From positions 124,001-188,000 of the forward strand of contig JADDOH010023091.1 of NCBI GenBank assembly GCA_016648135.1: a stretch of 64,000 nucleotides of DNA, in the 5' to 3' direction. The translations under genes were made by a program, and so were the position numbers. The notes under the pieces are model-generated. The model saw nothing but the letters and a program-made list of their open reading frames with translations. It was not told the origin of the DNA and made no database searches. The number at the start of each line of letters is the position of its first letter. The stretch's first letter is position 1. This stretch comes from Agrypnia vestita. Lineage: Eukaryota; Arthropoda; Insecta; Trichoptera; Phryganeidae. Positions 27,101 through 39,100 of the stretch are shown here, piece by piece.

Positions 27101-30100
27101 GGGATTCGCACTCCTTCCTCGCACAGTGCATGATTGCTTTTCACTTTATTGATTGTTTTTATTTATTATTATTTTTATTTACTTTATTACTCTATTGCAC
27201 TTAATGTAGGTGGTTGAAACTAAATTATTATTATTGTCACTTTCTTGAGACTTATTGTTCTTCAAGTATATTTGCGATATTATTTATTCTAAACCTTCTC
27301 TTGTCGCCAAAATGAATTCACTAAATTAATCACAGTTCTATTATCAATGTACATTTATATCTTCCATAGCACTGTTGATCGAATTATTGTTTTAGAGACA
27401 GTTCAACACAGAGAATGATAGAACGCGTGTGTCAACAACCACTGACGAATACGTAACGTATCAGTCGGCAATTCCTATCAAAGAATTAGGATCATTATTT
27501 TGGATACTCACGAGATACCTAATGAATGAAAAAATGATTCCATACAATGTGAACTCACCTATTGGACTGATGTCTGCCATCACTGGAGGCAGAGAGCTTC
27601 CTGGGCGGATGGCGTCCCCCCCGCGGCTCATCAGGCGTGTGCCTCTCCCTTCTCCTATCCTCATCCTTGGCCGCAATTTCGGAGTCCGTCCTGATCCTGC
27701 GTAGACCTTTGCCCTCTCCCTCGTTCCTCTTGCCAGGCACCGAGTTGGAGGAGTGGTGGAAATTCTCACGCTGAGGACCACCCTGTATGGGCTTCATGTT
27801 GGGGAAAGCCCAGCGCGGGTCATATTGCTGCGAGAAAGGCACCGAGCTCTTGTCATCGATATTTCTCTGATCATTTCTGTGTTTGGAGTCCTGGTTAAAG
27901 GAGCCTCCGCTGTTTGATCTTGGGAAATCCGATCTATCAGAAATGTTGAAGCTCATCCTGTCTTGCTGCTGCTGCTGCCCGCCTCCCCGGCCCTGCTGCT
28001 TGGCAAACCTCGGGGGGAGATTGGAGTTGAAGTATTTGTTAAATCCAGGTCCATCTCTATCGGACCTCGTGTCCCTGTCCCGCTCGCGCTCTGGTCTGGG
28101 ATGGTTGTCCCAATCTCTGTCTCTGTCCCGATCAGACTCCCTGTAGAAGTCTCTATCTCGAGGGTAATCTCGATCCCTTCTGTCTCCACCTCTCTCTTTT
28201 TGATCTCTAAAATTCCTGGGATCCCCGATCTGCGTGAGCTGCCGGAAGTCAGATGACGGTTGATCAGGACCGTTCCTGACGCTATCTCTGGAAGTGGAAC
28301 GATCCAGGGGAGGAGCGTTAGATGGGGATCGTTCGGTTTCCCGAGGAGTCTGCGGGGTCTTTTCTGGCTCCTGAGTCGGACCCTGAACAACCTCCGTCAC
28401 GGCCTCCACAGCCTTGGGCTCCTCGGGCATAGCGGCTGCGGCCTCCTGCAGTTGTTGCTGGTAGCGCCGTTCTTCTTGCAGTTTGCGCTGGCGAGCGCGC
28501 TCTACAGCCGCTGCCACCTCATTGGAGTGCTGACGCTGCCTCATGGCCCACACTTCGTCATCTTCAATGCTCTTGGCCAGCACCGCGGGCTCGCGGGGCC
28601 TCTCCTTTTCCGGAAGGGGTTGCGGAACCCTCTGTTTGGGGGTCCCGGTCTCCTTGCTCGGACTTTCTTCATCGGAGAATGCCAACTTTTGGCTAAAAAT
28701 AAAAATAAAAATCAATTATAGTTATTAGAACTACCCAAAAAAATTGTAATCTTCATAAGAAAAATAATGTTTTTGGAGTGAAATAGCAATGCAGACATTA
28801 AAGTTTTTGCATGTTTTGGATTCCATTTTTTAGTCTGGCATTCCTACTTAACATCTCAGTCATGGGAGGCTGTATGAGGCTTTCTGAATGAATGCGCGCG
28901 TTGCTATACGTATCAAGATTCCAACCCCACTCACTTGTAGTCAATGTCATCGTGGGTCGCCCAGCCGGCGTCCTTGGCGATGTCGTCCATGCTGGTCAGC
29001 TCCTCCTCACGGATGATGGGCCGCTGGACCATTTTGTCTATGGTGGGCACTTCGCGCATGCGCTAGAACACGTAAAAAAGATTTTTTAAATAACCGCCTA
29101 AAGAACCTCAAGATAATATACATAGTTAAAAACATATTTTTAAAAAAGTATAAAATGAAATGGGCAGTTGTATCCAATCAGACAGAATTTAGCTTCAGAT
29201 TTGTATCAGTCGGCAATTCCTATCAAAGAACTAGGATCATCATTTTGGGAAGAAGCTACCCGTGATATATGGCCATACAATGTGAATGACGTCAGTCTCA
29301 CCTGCTGTCCCCGGTTGGGTGGGGGGTGGTGTCTGGAGGAGGACGGTGCTCCTCCCGAGGCCCCGAACACGGGCGGGTACCCCCCGGGCCCGCCCGCACC
29401 TGTACTACCTTTGCACATCTAGAAAAATGAACACGGTCAGATAATGTAGGTTAAAATACAAAGGGTGCCAAAATTGCTAATTATGTATCTTGACAGTTAT
29501 TGTATAACATAGTAATGCCACCAATTTTGACGGGTTTAGAAATCAATGAATTCAATCAATCTGAAAGCTCTAAAATGTAAACATTAAGTTATTCACAATT
29601 TTGAATACTGACCTTTCTAATTAATTGAATTCCTTAATTTCAAACTTGCCAAACATAAAACATGAAAATTGACTTTAAATTGATAAAACTTCAATATTAT
29701 ACAATAACTGTTAAGACACAGAATTAGCATATTGCTTAGTTCAGAATACGGCCAAATGTCTTCACAGCCCATCACAAAGATAATTTTACCCATTACAGTT
29801 TATGTATAAAGCCCGCCATTCACGGGCATGCCATCGCTCCAAAATACGCTAATTGAACCGCATGGGTATTGACATCACAAGCGTATTTTGGAGTGATGGC
29901 GTGCCATTTGGAACGATGGCACGCCCGTGAATGGCGGGCTTAAATGTATTATTTTGCATTTGTACGCAGAAATACTTTATCTAAACTGTGAAAGAACGGT
30001 GTCAGTGGATTGAAATAGCACTACAAACATAAGCGTTTGTGTGTTTTGGATTCCGCCGTTACTCTGGCATTCTTATCTAACATCGCAGCCATGGGAGCTG

Positions 30101-33100
30101 GATGTGGCTTTCTGAGTGAATGAATGCTGGTGGCTTTATTTAGGACAAAATTACTTTATTTTACTTGAGAAATGTTGGTAGCAAGTTAAATATGAACAGT
30201 TAAAATATTGAGCTACTATTCCTCTAGTGACAATAAGATAAATATGGTAACTTTAACAGTTCAATGATTCGGGAGAGGAGGTGGGATAGGGATAGATTAA
30301 CCTTAAATTAACATTAAAGATGTAACCCAAGTCTGTTCCCATATATTTTATGCTTGTGAAAGATAAATAAATAATCTCAAATTTCTTAATAAGTTTGTCA
30401 CATTTCACTCCTTGTTTACACTGACAGGCAAGGTCCATCATCCATTATGACAATATGTTTTTTGGTCACGCTGGATGTTTTTTGTAGGTGTATGAATAAA
30501 AATTTGTAAACAAACTCACAAAATAGGTAAGCTAAGATCAGTAACTATGGAAGGAAGGAAGAAAAAAAAAAACCAAGCATGCCCAACCAAGACCCCCACA
30601 ATATATTACAAAAATACTAAATTACATGCGCACTATAAAAATTTAAAATTTTGTATTAAAATACAGAAATAGGGTGACAGGATGCTCTCTCCTGATGATG
30701 CTGGATAAGACTTCGGCGAAACGTCAAGATTTGGTTTTCAGTGAAATATATGGTTCGTATAAAATATCCCTTTCATTAACACTAAATATGTGTACAACCT
30801 TAACAGATTTATTTATAATACAGTTTATTTATAGTACTGTTTATATACAGAATATAGTACTGTTTATAATACAGAAAAAATATAAATCATTGCATCAGTA
30901 AGCAAGTATTTATGCATAAAAGTAGTGTTGTTAGTAGTCTGTTTAGGGACATCACTTACAAATGGAGGCAGGGGTAGCGCGCGGTTGAAGGCGGCGCGGG
31001 GGTCTGAGGCGGGCGCGGGGCCGTCGGGCGCTCCAGCGCGCGAGCCTCCCCCGGCTAGCCAGCTCCCTTCCGCTGTTCAAAGAGCAAACAAATGCATCAG
31101 GATATTTCAGAGTACATTATACACGGGGCTACTCGACCATTGTTTTGCAAAATTATAATATAAACAATCAGATCGAATTTAGCTTCAGATTTGTATCAGT
31201 CGGCAATTCCTATCAAAGAATTAGGATCATCATTTTGGTTAGTTGGATTCAGAGTAAAAAGTTGAGCGTGAAGAGTACTTACTCTGCGGGCGGAGCGAGG
31301 GCTGGTGGGGCGGGGGCCCACCGTCCAGAGAGGGGAACTCCTGCTGGAACTGCGCAGTGCGGTGGGGGGGCAAAGCGGCCCAGCCCCCCGGGTAACCACC
31401 CGCATGCTGATGGGACTGGAAACAAAAACAAAGTCATATGTAACGCGCCGTCTACTTTCATTACTTGAAATTTGCCAAGAAACCATTAAAAAAAATGTGT
31501 GTGAAGACTTGCAGGCTAAAATACAGGATGTTGTCAAGCTCAGCTCAGCTCTGAGATTTATTAGATATACACAAATGAATTTCGTAAAAAATTTTCTAAG
31601 TACAGAATTAAGCAAATGAAATAGGAAATCAGGCAGGTATAGCAATATCTTACATAAAAAATTCAGTTATTCTTTTCATATTTTTGATGTATATACAGGG
31701 TTATTTGTTTTACACTAATAACCTCGCAGGACTATATTCCTGCCTTGATTGTGAGTCGAAAATGTTCAACCTATTATGACCTAATATCAATAGTTTAGGT
31801 GATATGCGACATCAAAGTTTGCATTTTTTTTTCAATATTTCCGACTTATTTTTTGTAAAACGTTGGACAATCATTACAGTAACTTATATCAAATATGAAA
31901 AATTCATTATCTTTAATACAAGTCAAATAAAAAAATAAAAACCCTCGACTTCCAATTGGAAAACATTCCAATTGGAATTTTTTCGGGGTTTTTATCATTT
32001 TATTTAACTTGTATTAAAACGAATGAATTTTTCGTAATCGATAGAGTTACTGTAATGATAGTCCAACGTTTTACAAAAAATAAGTCAGAAACGAAAAAAA
32101 AAAATGCAAACTTTGATGTCGCATATCTCCTTAACTATTGATATTAGGTCATAATATCTTGAACATTTCGACTCATAATCAAGACAGGAGTATAGCACTG
32201 CGAGGTTATTAATGTTTTACAAATAACCCTGTTGACTTTGTGGTTGGACATATTATATGTAATTATTAATTCGAGAAAAAACAAACTTTGTATAAATTAA
32301 AATGTATAAATAAACAAAAATATATAAAGTTAGTTAATTTTTGCAAATTAATAAGGTTGTATTTTTTATTAACTAAAATTCAACTTTTATCTTATAACAT
32401 TATCTGAAAATAAATCCAAAAAAGTAAATTGGATAGCTTAAGATAAAAAAACATGCAAATATAATTTTTCAGATTCAATATTTTACGTGGGACACTCTAT
32501 ATATTGCCTTCAAACTGTGATATCAAATTGTGAGCATAAAATGTAGGTATTGAATAATAAGGATAATTTTTATTACAAAAATATTTCAATATACTTTGCA
32601 ATTTTTTATCATATTCTCAGTGAACATGTCTCTTGTTCAATGTTTGAATTTGCATTCATAATGATACCTAAGAAACATTGACACTAGCAATTCATGATGT
32701 ACCTATATAAGCAATTAAGTAAAAAATTGAGTAGAGCACGAGGGTCACAACTCTAGTAACCGGGATCTCGAGCGATATTGACGCTTACCTAGTGTCAATA
32801 CACAGGTAACTAGCTATTAATCTGTATTGCTACTGACCAACAGTTAAAATAAATAAATATTCATATTTATAAAATTCTGGTACCGACACTAATGTATGGA
32901 AGTGAAGCCTGGAGCTGGTAGAAGAGGAACGAAAGTAGATCGAATGCAGTGGAGATGAGGTCCCTTAGACGTATGTGTGGTAAATCCATGTATGATAGAG
33001 TAAAGAATGAAGATATTAGGAATGAATGTAAAGCTGATCATAGCATAAAAATAGGGTTGGTCAGGTGGTTTGGGCATGTTGAGTGAATGAATGAGGAATG

Positions 33101-36100
33101 AATGGTAAGAAAGATATATGATGCAAGTGTTGACGGCGCCAGAAAGAGAGGGCGACCACGGAAGACGTGGCATGACCAGATTAACCAGATACTGGAAGAT
33201 GGTCCTGTTAGAAGCCTGAACAACCGTCGAGCTTGCATGCATGAATGTAGACGCAAAGATGTATGAATGTAGACGAAGCGAAAGTTGTATGTCAGGACAG
33301 GACAGGACAGAAGAGTATGGCGCTCTATCCTCTCTGCCTACCCCCACGGGGAAACGGTGTGATGGTAAGTTAGTTAGTTATAAAATGTATAAAATCAGAA
33401 CTATTATAAAGGGTGTTGCCATGTTAAAATGTCAAGTCACAAATCAGACCGTCAAGTGATCATCAGCTGTGTATCAGTCGGCAATTCCTATCAAAGAATT
33501 TGGATCATCATGTTTGTGACTGACGGTTAAATTTCTAATTCCAAGGACAACGAATAGTGAAATGCATATTTGACTAAACATGATCATTACTGCTATGATG
33601 GCATATTTTGATGATAGTTATTGTGTAGTGCACGTATACTACTTTCAATAATAAAGTCTGTGAAGTCGGTAGACCGGAACACAAGTTGTTTGTCTTATCT
33701 GTTTGCATCTTACATAGCGAGTCGCTTATCGTGTGGTTCATTGTGTAATACATATATATTTGTGCAAGATTTCATTCTCAATTGTATAATCAAAATGCTT
33801 TTTGTATTTTATTATTTTTTTGTGTTCTTCAAACAATGCGCTAAATATTTAGAAACAAATATTATTTCTTTTTTACTTATTTTGAAATTAAAACAGGCCT
33901 GTGCCTGCAAATTATAAATGAAGACTGTTGTAATATGGGATTGATATAATACTCGACTAAGCGGTGGAAAGAGCACCAAACATTTCTCTACTGGCGCGTC
34001 ACACCTGCCTCATCCAGACTCGGATTGTTGAAGCTTCACGAAATAGGGACATTCTCCAATATTTTGCTTATGTGATCATGCCAGCTATTTCTATTCCTGT
34101 TGGCTTTAACATCCGCTTCGAATGTTTTCTTCATCATCCTCTCCTCGCTCAAACCGCATAACGAATCCAGCATATTCCAAAATTAATATTATTTTTCAAT
34201 ACCAATTCCAATTTATATTTTGTTTCATATTAAATAAAGTATAAAAAAATTGAGTAATTTTGCATAATTTTAATTTAGATGATAGATAGACCGAGATGAG
34301 TGGAGGAAAATTATTGAGGATGCCAAGACCCACCAAGGGTTGTAGTGCCAAGAATGATGATGATGATATTAATGTCTGTTTTACATTTTTCAAGAGTAAT
34401 TTTTTAACATGTATATATAGTTACCGTGGTGTTCTGCTGCGGCTGCGGGCATGTCTGTCCGGGCTGTTGGGGTGCTGCTGTGGGTGGGGAAGGAGGAGGG
34501 CCCGCGGGGGCCGGGGGGGCTGCGGGTGCTGTGCCCTGTTGCAGCGGGGGAGGCTGCGATGGCGGTGTGCTGCTGCTACTGAGGGCCCAACAAAACAGAT
34601 TAGCTTCCTTAGGCTACACATATCCATGTTCCAACACAGTGATACATTACTCGTCAGATACGATTCCGATCTTCAATTATGTTTCAGTCGGCAATTCCTA
34701 TCAAGAAAATGGATCATCATTTGAGTTTTTTTGTATCTTAGTACTAAGAGAGTTTGTGAAAGATTTAAAAAATGATAAATATTTGGTAGAAAATCAATAA
34801 CACGTTAAAGAAGCCCTCAATATGATGGATGGAACACTGTCGTACTTATTCTCAATCATGTGTTGAAAATAGCAATAATCTTAAATATATATAAATAGCA
34901 AGATTGTTATGGTTATTGTTACCTCAACACTCAGAAATAAAAGACGCCTGTAATTTTTTTTTTAAATAAAGATGCGAACATGGAATACGTGTCACATTAA
35001 TATTCTTACTATTTTTAAACTAAGCTAAACGCCTGTGCTATGAAAATAGGACTATCTTGGTAGTCTGGAGTGAGGTTCGAACCCGCGACCTTTGGATCAC
35101 GAGGCGAGTGTCCTAACCACAAGATTAACAAGCTACCCTTTTTCTTTTTTATATATAATTTTATAAATAATATATTTTTTTATATACATGTGTAATGAAA
35201 ATTTTGTTTTTAATTTAACATCTGAACTCTTTGTATGAAGAATCAGTGTGAGTGAAACATACTGATTTGTGATAACTTTAAAAATAAATTTAGTACTTAT
35301 TTTATATAATATTCGTCACTCATATTTTATCCAAAACTCCAGATTGAAATCATCGGGTCGTGTGGTGATCGAAATGTTTGACATTTTTATCGCCGAGACA
35401 TCAAATAAGTGGGTATTTCTTTAGTACACTAAACACTACAGTACATGGGTGTAACAAAATATTGATGTACCTATTTTGATTTAAAATCGTTTATATGCCA
35501 TTGTTCTAAAAGTGGCATTACATCTATGTAGACAGAAACCCACGTTGGTTATTAGTCTTATAAATCCCTTACACTACCAATTTCTCGTACTGAACATGTT
35601 ACCTTGATTAGACCACACAGATTAAGGATTTATTTCCAAAGATCTCATCCAAAAATGCAAGTTGTAAATGCAAATTAATTAAGTGATTACACGGGCATAA
35701 AAATGTCCCGTCTATTTTTTAGTGTTGCGAGACAATCACCAAATAGCAATATTGTTATTTTCAGAATGGGTCGGACAATGACGGTTGTGTTCGAGCCGAG
35801 ACCACGGCTACAATGCCAATATTCAGCACTTAATGAAACTCGGAAATTAACGTTGGATAAAGGTTCACAATCACAGCTACCTACATACCTGCTAGTGTTG
35901 GTTTCCTGTCCTGACTCGGTCTTCAAGGAAGGCAGGTTGGCCGGGGGTCGGCGGGCCGAGGGGACCTTGCCCAAGCTTTGCATGCCATGTTTACGGGAAA
36001 GTTGAGATTTCACTGACGACGGTTCTAAATTTTCACCCTGCAACAAGACAATCAACGCATCCTATTAGATTGAAATATCCACTTTAAAGGTAATATACTT

Positions 36101-39100
36101 TGAAAGGTCTTTGAACTATGTGTGTTATTAAAACGTAGCGGAAATTTGAAAAATATTATTTTTGCAAGGCTTCGCAATTTCTCAGAAAACAAATCAGAAA
36201 TATTAAAAAAAAAAAAAAAAAAGGAATATTTTGAAATCGCTCATCTCCATAACTGTATACATATCACCAATATTCAAAATTGAATGAAGAAGACTCCCCT
36301 AAAGTTTTTGCTACTAGCTACGAGACACCTGTATAAAGGGAAACATTTGTATATTGATTAGTAATAAACTGGAATGAATAACCCAACCCAGTGGAAAAAA
36401 AACTTATCTGGAGTAATTGCATCTCGTGCAACTCTACCCGTACAATGTTTGATAAGCGGTCATATAACGATATTGATTTAACATGAACATTTACTATCTG
36501 TTACGCTGCAAATTATCAAAATAATCCAGAATTAAGTTGATTCAAATTTTTCCATCGAAAATTTTACTACACTTCTGAAAGATAATCAAATGTATCGTTG
36601 AGAAATATGTTATCATTAGGGTTATTTAAAGTTTGAAATATTACGATGCAAGATTGTAAAACTATTACTATTTGTCACTCCGTCAGAAATGTTTCCGATC
36701 TTCAGTTGTGTTTCAGTCGGCAATTCCTATCAAAGAATAGGGATCATCATTCGGAGAACAAATACGGAGTGGAATAACTGTACCAGATGGCAGTTTAATG
36801 GTCAAGGTTAGTGCACCATCAGAATCCAGCACAAAATAATGTTGACAAGTTCAAATACCTCAGAGTGCAAGTCTCTAATGACAGGAGAGGCCATTAATGG
36901 TGTTACCTTTATAATGTGGTGATAATGAAATCTAAGATTAGTGTCAACAGAAAACTGACTACATTTAAAGCTATGGATGAATGCACCAAACATACAGGGA
37001 GAGTGAGGTTTAGAATCCAGGCTGCCATAATGAATGCTTAGATTTTCAATATAGCAGCCAAGAGTAATAATATCAGACCGATTGAGAAGTTGCACGGGGC
37101 TCTTACTTCTACATATTGCGGGCTCAAAACACGAATTAGAGAGAACTGAGATAGTTACACCAAAAAAATCTTCAAATAGTAAGCTATTTAATGCTAAAAC
37201 TAGATAATTATAAGTAAACTAAATCATTAGCTTTGGTCGAGTGACGCTACGAAAGGGAGTAATAAAAAATTTCCAAAAATCCAAAATTATACTATAATCA
37301 GGTTCCGTGTCTACCAGACACGTTGAAATGTTTTCATACAACTTAGTAAGTTGTATGAAAAAAGCATTAAAAATTTAAAAAATCCAAAAATTTATTAATT
37401 TTTTAACGAAAATTTGATAGATATTCTTGATCGTTGCCACGAGTCTGCTTGCAAAGTTTCAGCTCAATTGGATCATGGGAAAAGGGTTAAAAATCGATCC
37501 AAAGTTTTTTCGTCAAGGAAACAGACGCCACGAGTTAATATAAAGGGAGTAAAAAACTAACCCATAAAAACAAAGTTTTTATTTTACTCCCTTTCTTTGT
37601 AAATTAAGTTTACCATCATGTAATTAAATAATTGATTGACTGAAAACGAAACATGTCTAGTCAAATATTTATGTCAAAAATCTCTAAAAATATCTCTTTA
37701 TTATTTGATTTCTTCCCAAAAAAATCAAAGTGTGCTGTCATGTGTGAACCAATTGTCATAAATTTTCTAAATTCGTAGTGAAGAACCTATTATACCTACC
37801 GACGGAGTAATTCAAATTTTAAATACTCCGTGACGTTATCGGGCCACCAGTGCCATTGGTAGTAATCAAACTTTTGTAATGATTCCAATTTGAAAAAACC
37901 ATTAAAATTTCTAAAAATCCAAAATCATACTATAATTATTAATTTTTTTTAACGAAAATTTGATAGATCGTCTTGATCGTCACTACGAGTCTACTTGCAA
38001 AGTTTTAGCTCGATTGGATCACAGGAAAAGGGTTAAAAATCGATCCAAAGTTTTTTCTTCAAGCAAACAAGCAAGCAGACGCCATGAGTTGAAGTAAAAA
38101 TAGATAACAAGAAAAAATAATTATGTTTAAATGGTATGATTAAATATCTGATTTTATGATAAATAATTACTTCCTTCAATTGTGATTAAGTCTGCATTAA
38201 ACAGATCACAAATAATCATTCTGATATTTAACTGTAATTTTGGATATTTTATACGCACCGTATGTATTGTGCGTATACATACGGTGTGTATAAAATATCC
38301 GAAATTACAGTTAAATATGTCTAACGACCGTAATAACAACCTTAACTCTTTAATCATTCTGATGTATTTATGTATATAATAAGGATGATGGGTGTTTTCA
38401 AAACCAAAGCTGATTAAATTGAGCTATATGAAGAATCAAATTCCAGAAAATGGTCTTATGAAATTATCAAGTTTTTGGGCCCTGTATTTAGATTCTATGG
38501 GTGAATGTCATGGAATGTAGAAAGCATACTATGATTAGTTTTTATTACATATATCTTAAGATTTGTTTGTCAGTGTAGAAAATGTGTTCCATACTCATTT
38601 TGTACTATGAAGTTATTTTCTGATCTTCTAGTAGAAGAATTATGAATTGTGAAATCAGTGAGCAGATTGCATGAGCCTTAGGTTGTTAGCGATCAATGTG
38701 ATAATATTCGTATCATTGGTGGCATCTAATTTTTTTTCATAGAGATTTCATTGTATTTATCTCAAGGGTTCATTATAATGCTATTAATAAATTATATTAG
38801 AAAAAAAAGTGCACTGAAGATTATAATTAGCGAGAAGAAGGACTTTAATATGCATGAAAAATTAAACTGCAACCATTCACAACCATACTTTTTCAGTTAT
38901 TAAGTTCTAGTGTTCAGCCCACGAAATATAAACATCTTAAGCAGAAACATATCTTGTCAAGACTTTGGGATGAAAATGATGATGACGATGAATGAAGAAT
39001 AATATTACTGTCAGACCCAAGGTGACTGTTTGGGTAATTATTATGAATTTGACGTTCAGCGATGCATCAGACCGGGGTAAATAGTCTACTTACCCTGCTG

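Larger units (their letters stand above)
22477..27457 (-). mobile_element. CR1-type non-LTR retrotransposon, nearly full length, in nocte intron 8
   Basis: About 5 kb, same orientation as nocte. Order on the minus strand: short 5-prime UTR, ORF1 (27131-26115), spacer, ORF2 (25861-22892, one stop codon), 3-prime UTR and an AAAT-rich tail. Target is the family A snoRNA copy 2, with GTAT at both junctions. Low decay of both reading frames indicates recent insertion. A PHD-type ORF1 plus this endonuclease/RT arrangement is that of the CR1/Jockey group; finer clade assignment needs a tree. Confidence 0.9.

Noticed and set aside
33290..33310. GGACA tandem units as a possible CRISPR or telomere-like repeat
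   Set aside because: Only four short units inside a LINE fragment, no spacers; this is a eukaryotic genome.
34426..34800. Plus-strand Gly/Cys-rich frames over exon 3
   Set aside because: Antisense of the Pro/Gln-rich exon 3.
35061..35138. Functional tRNA gene
   Set aside because: B box is perfect, but anticodon and T stems do not pair properly. A SINE head is more likely.
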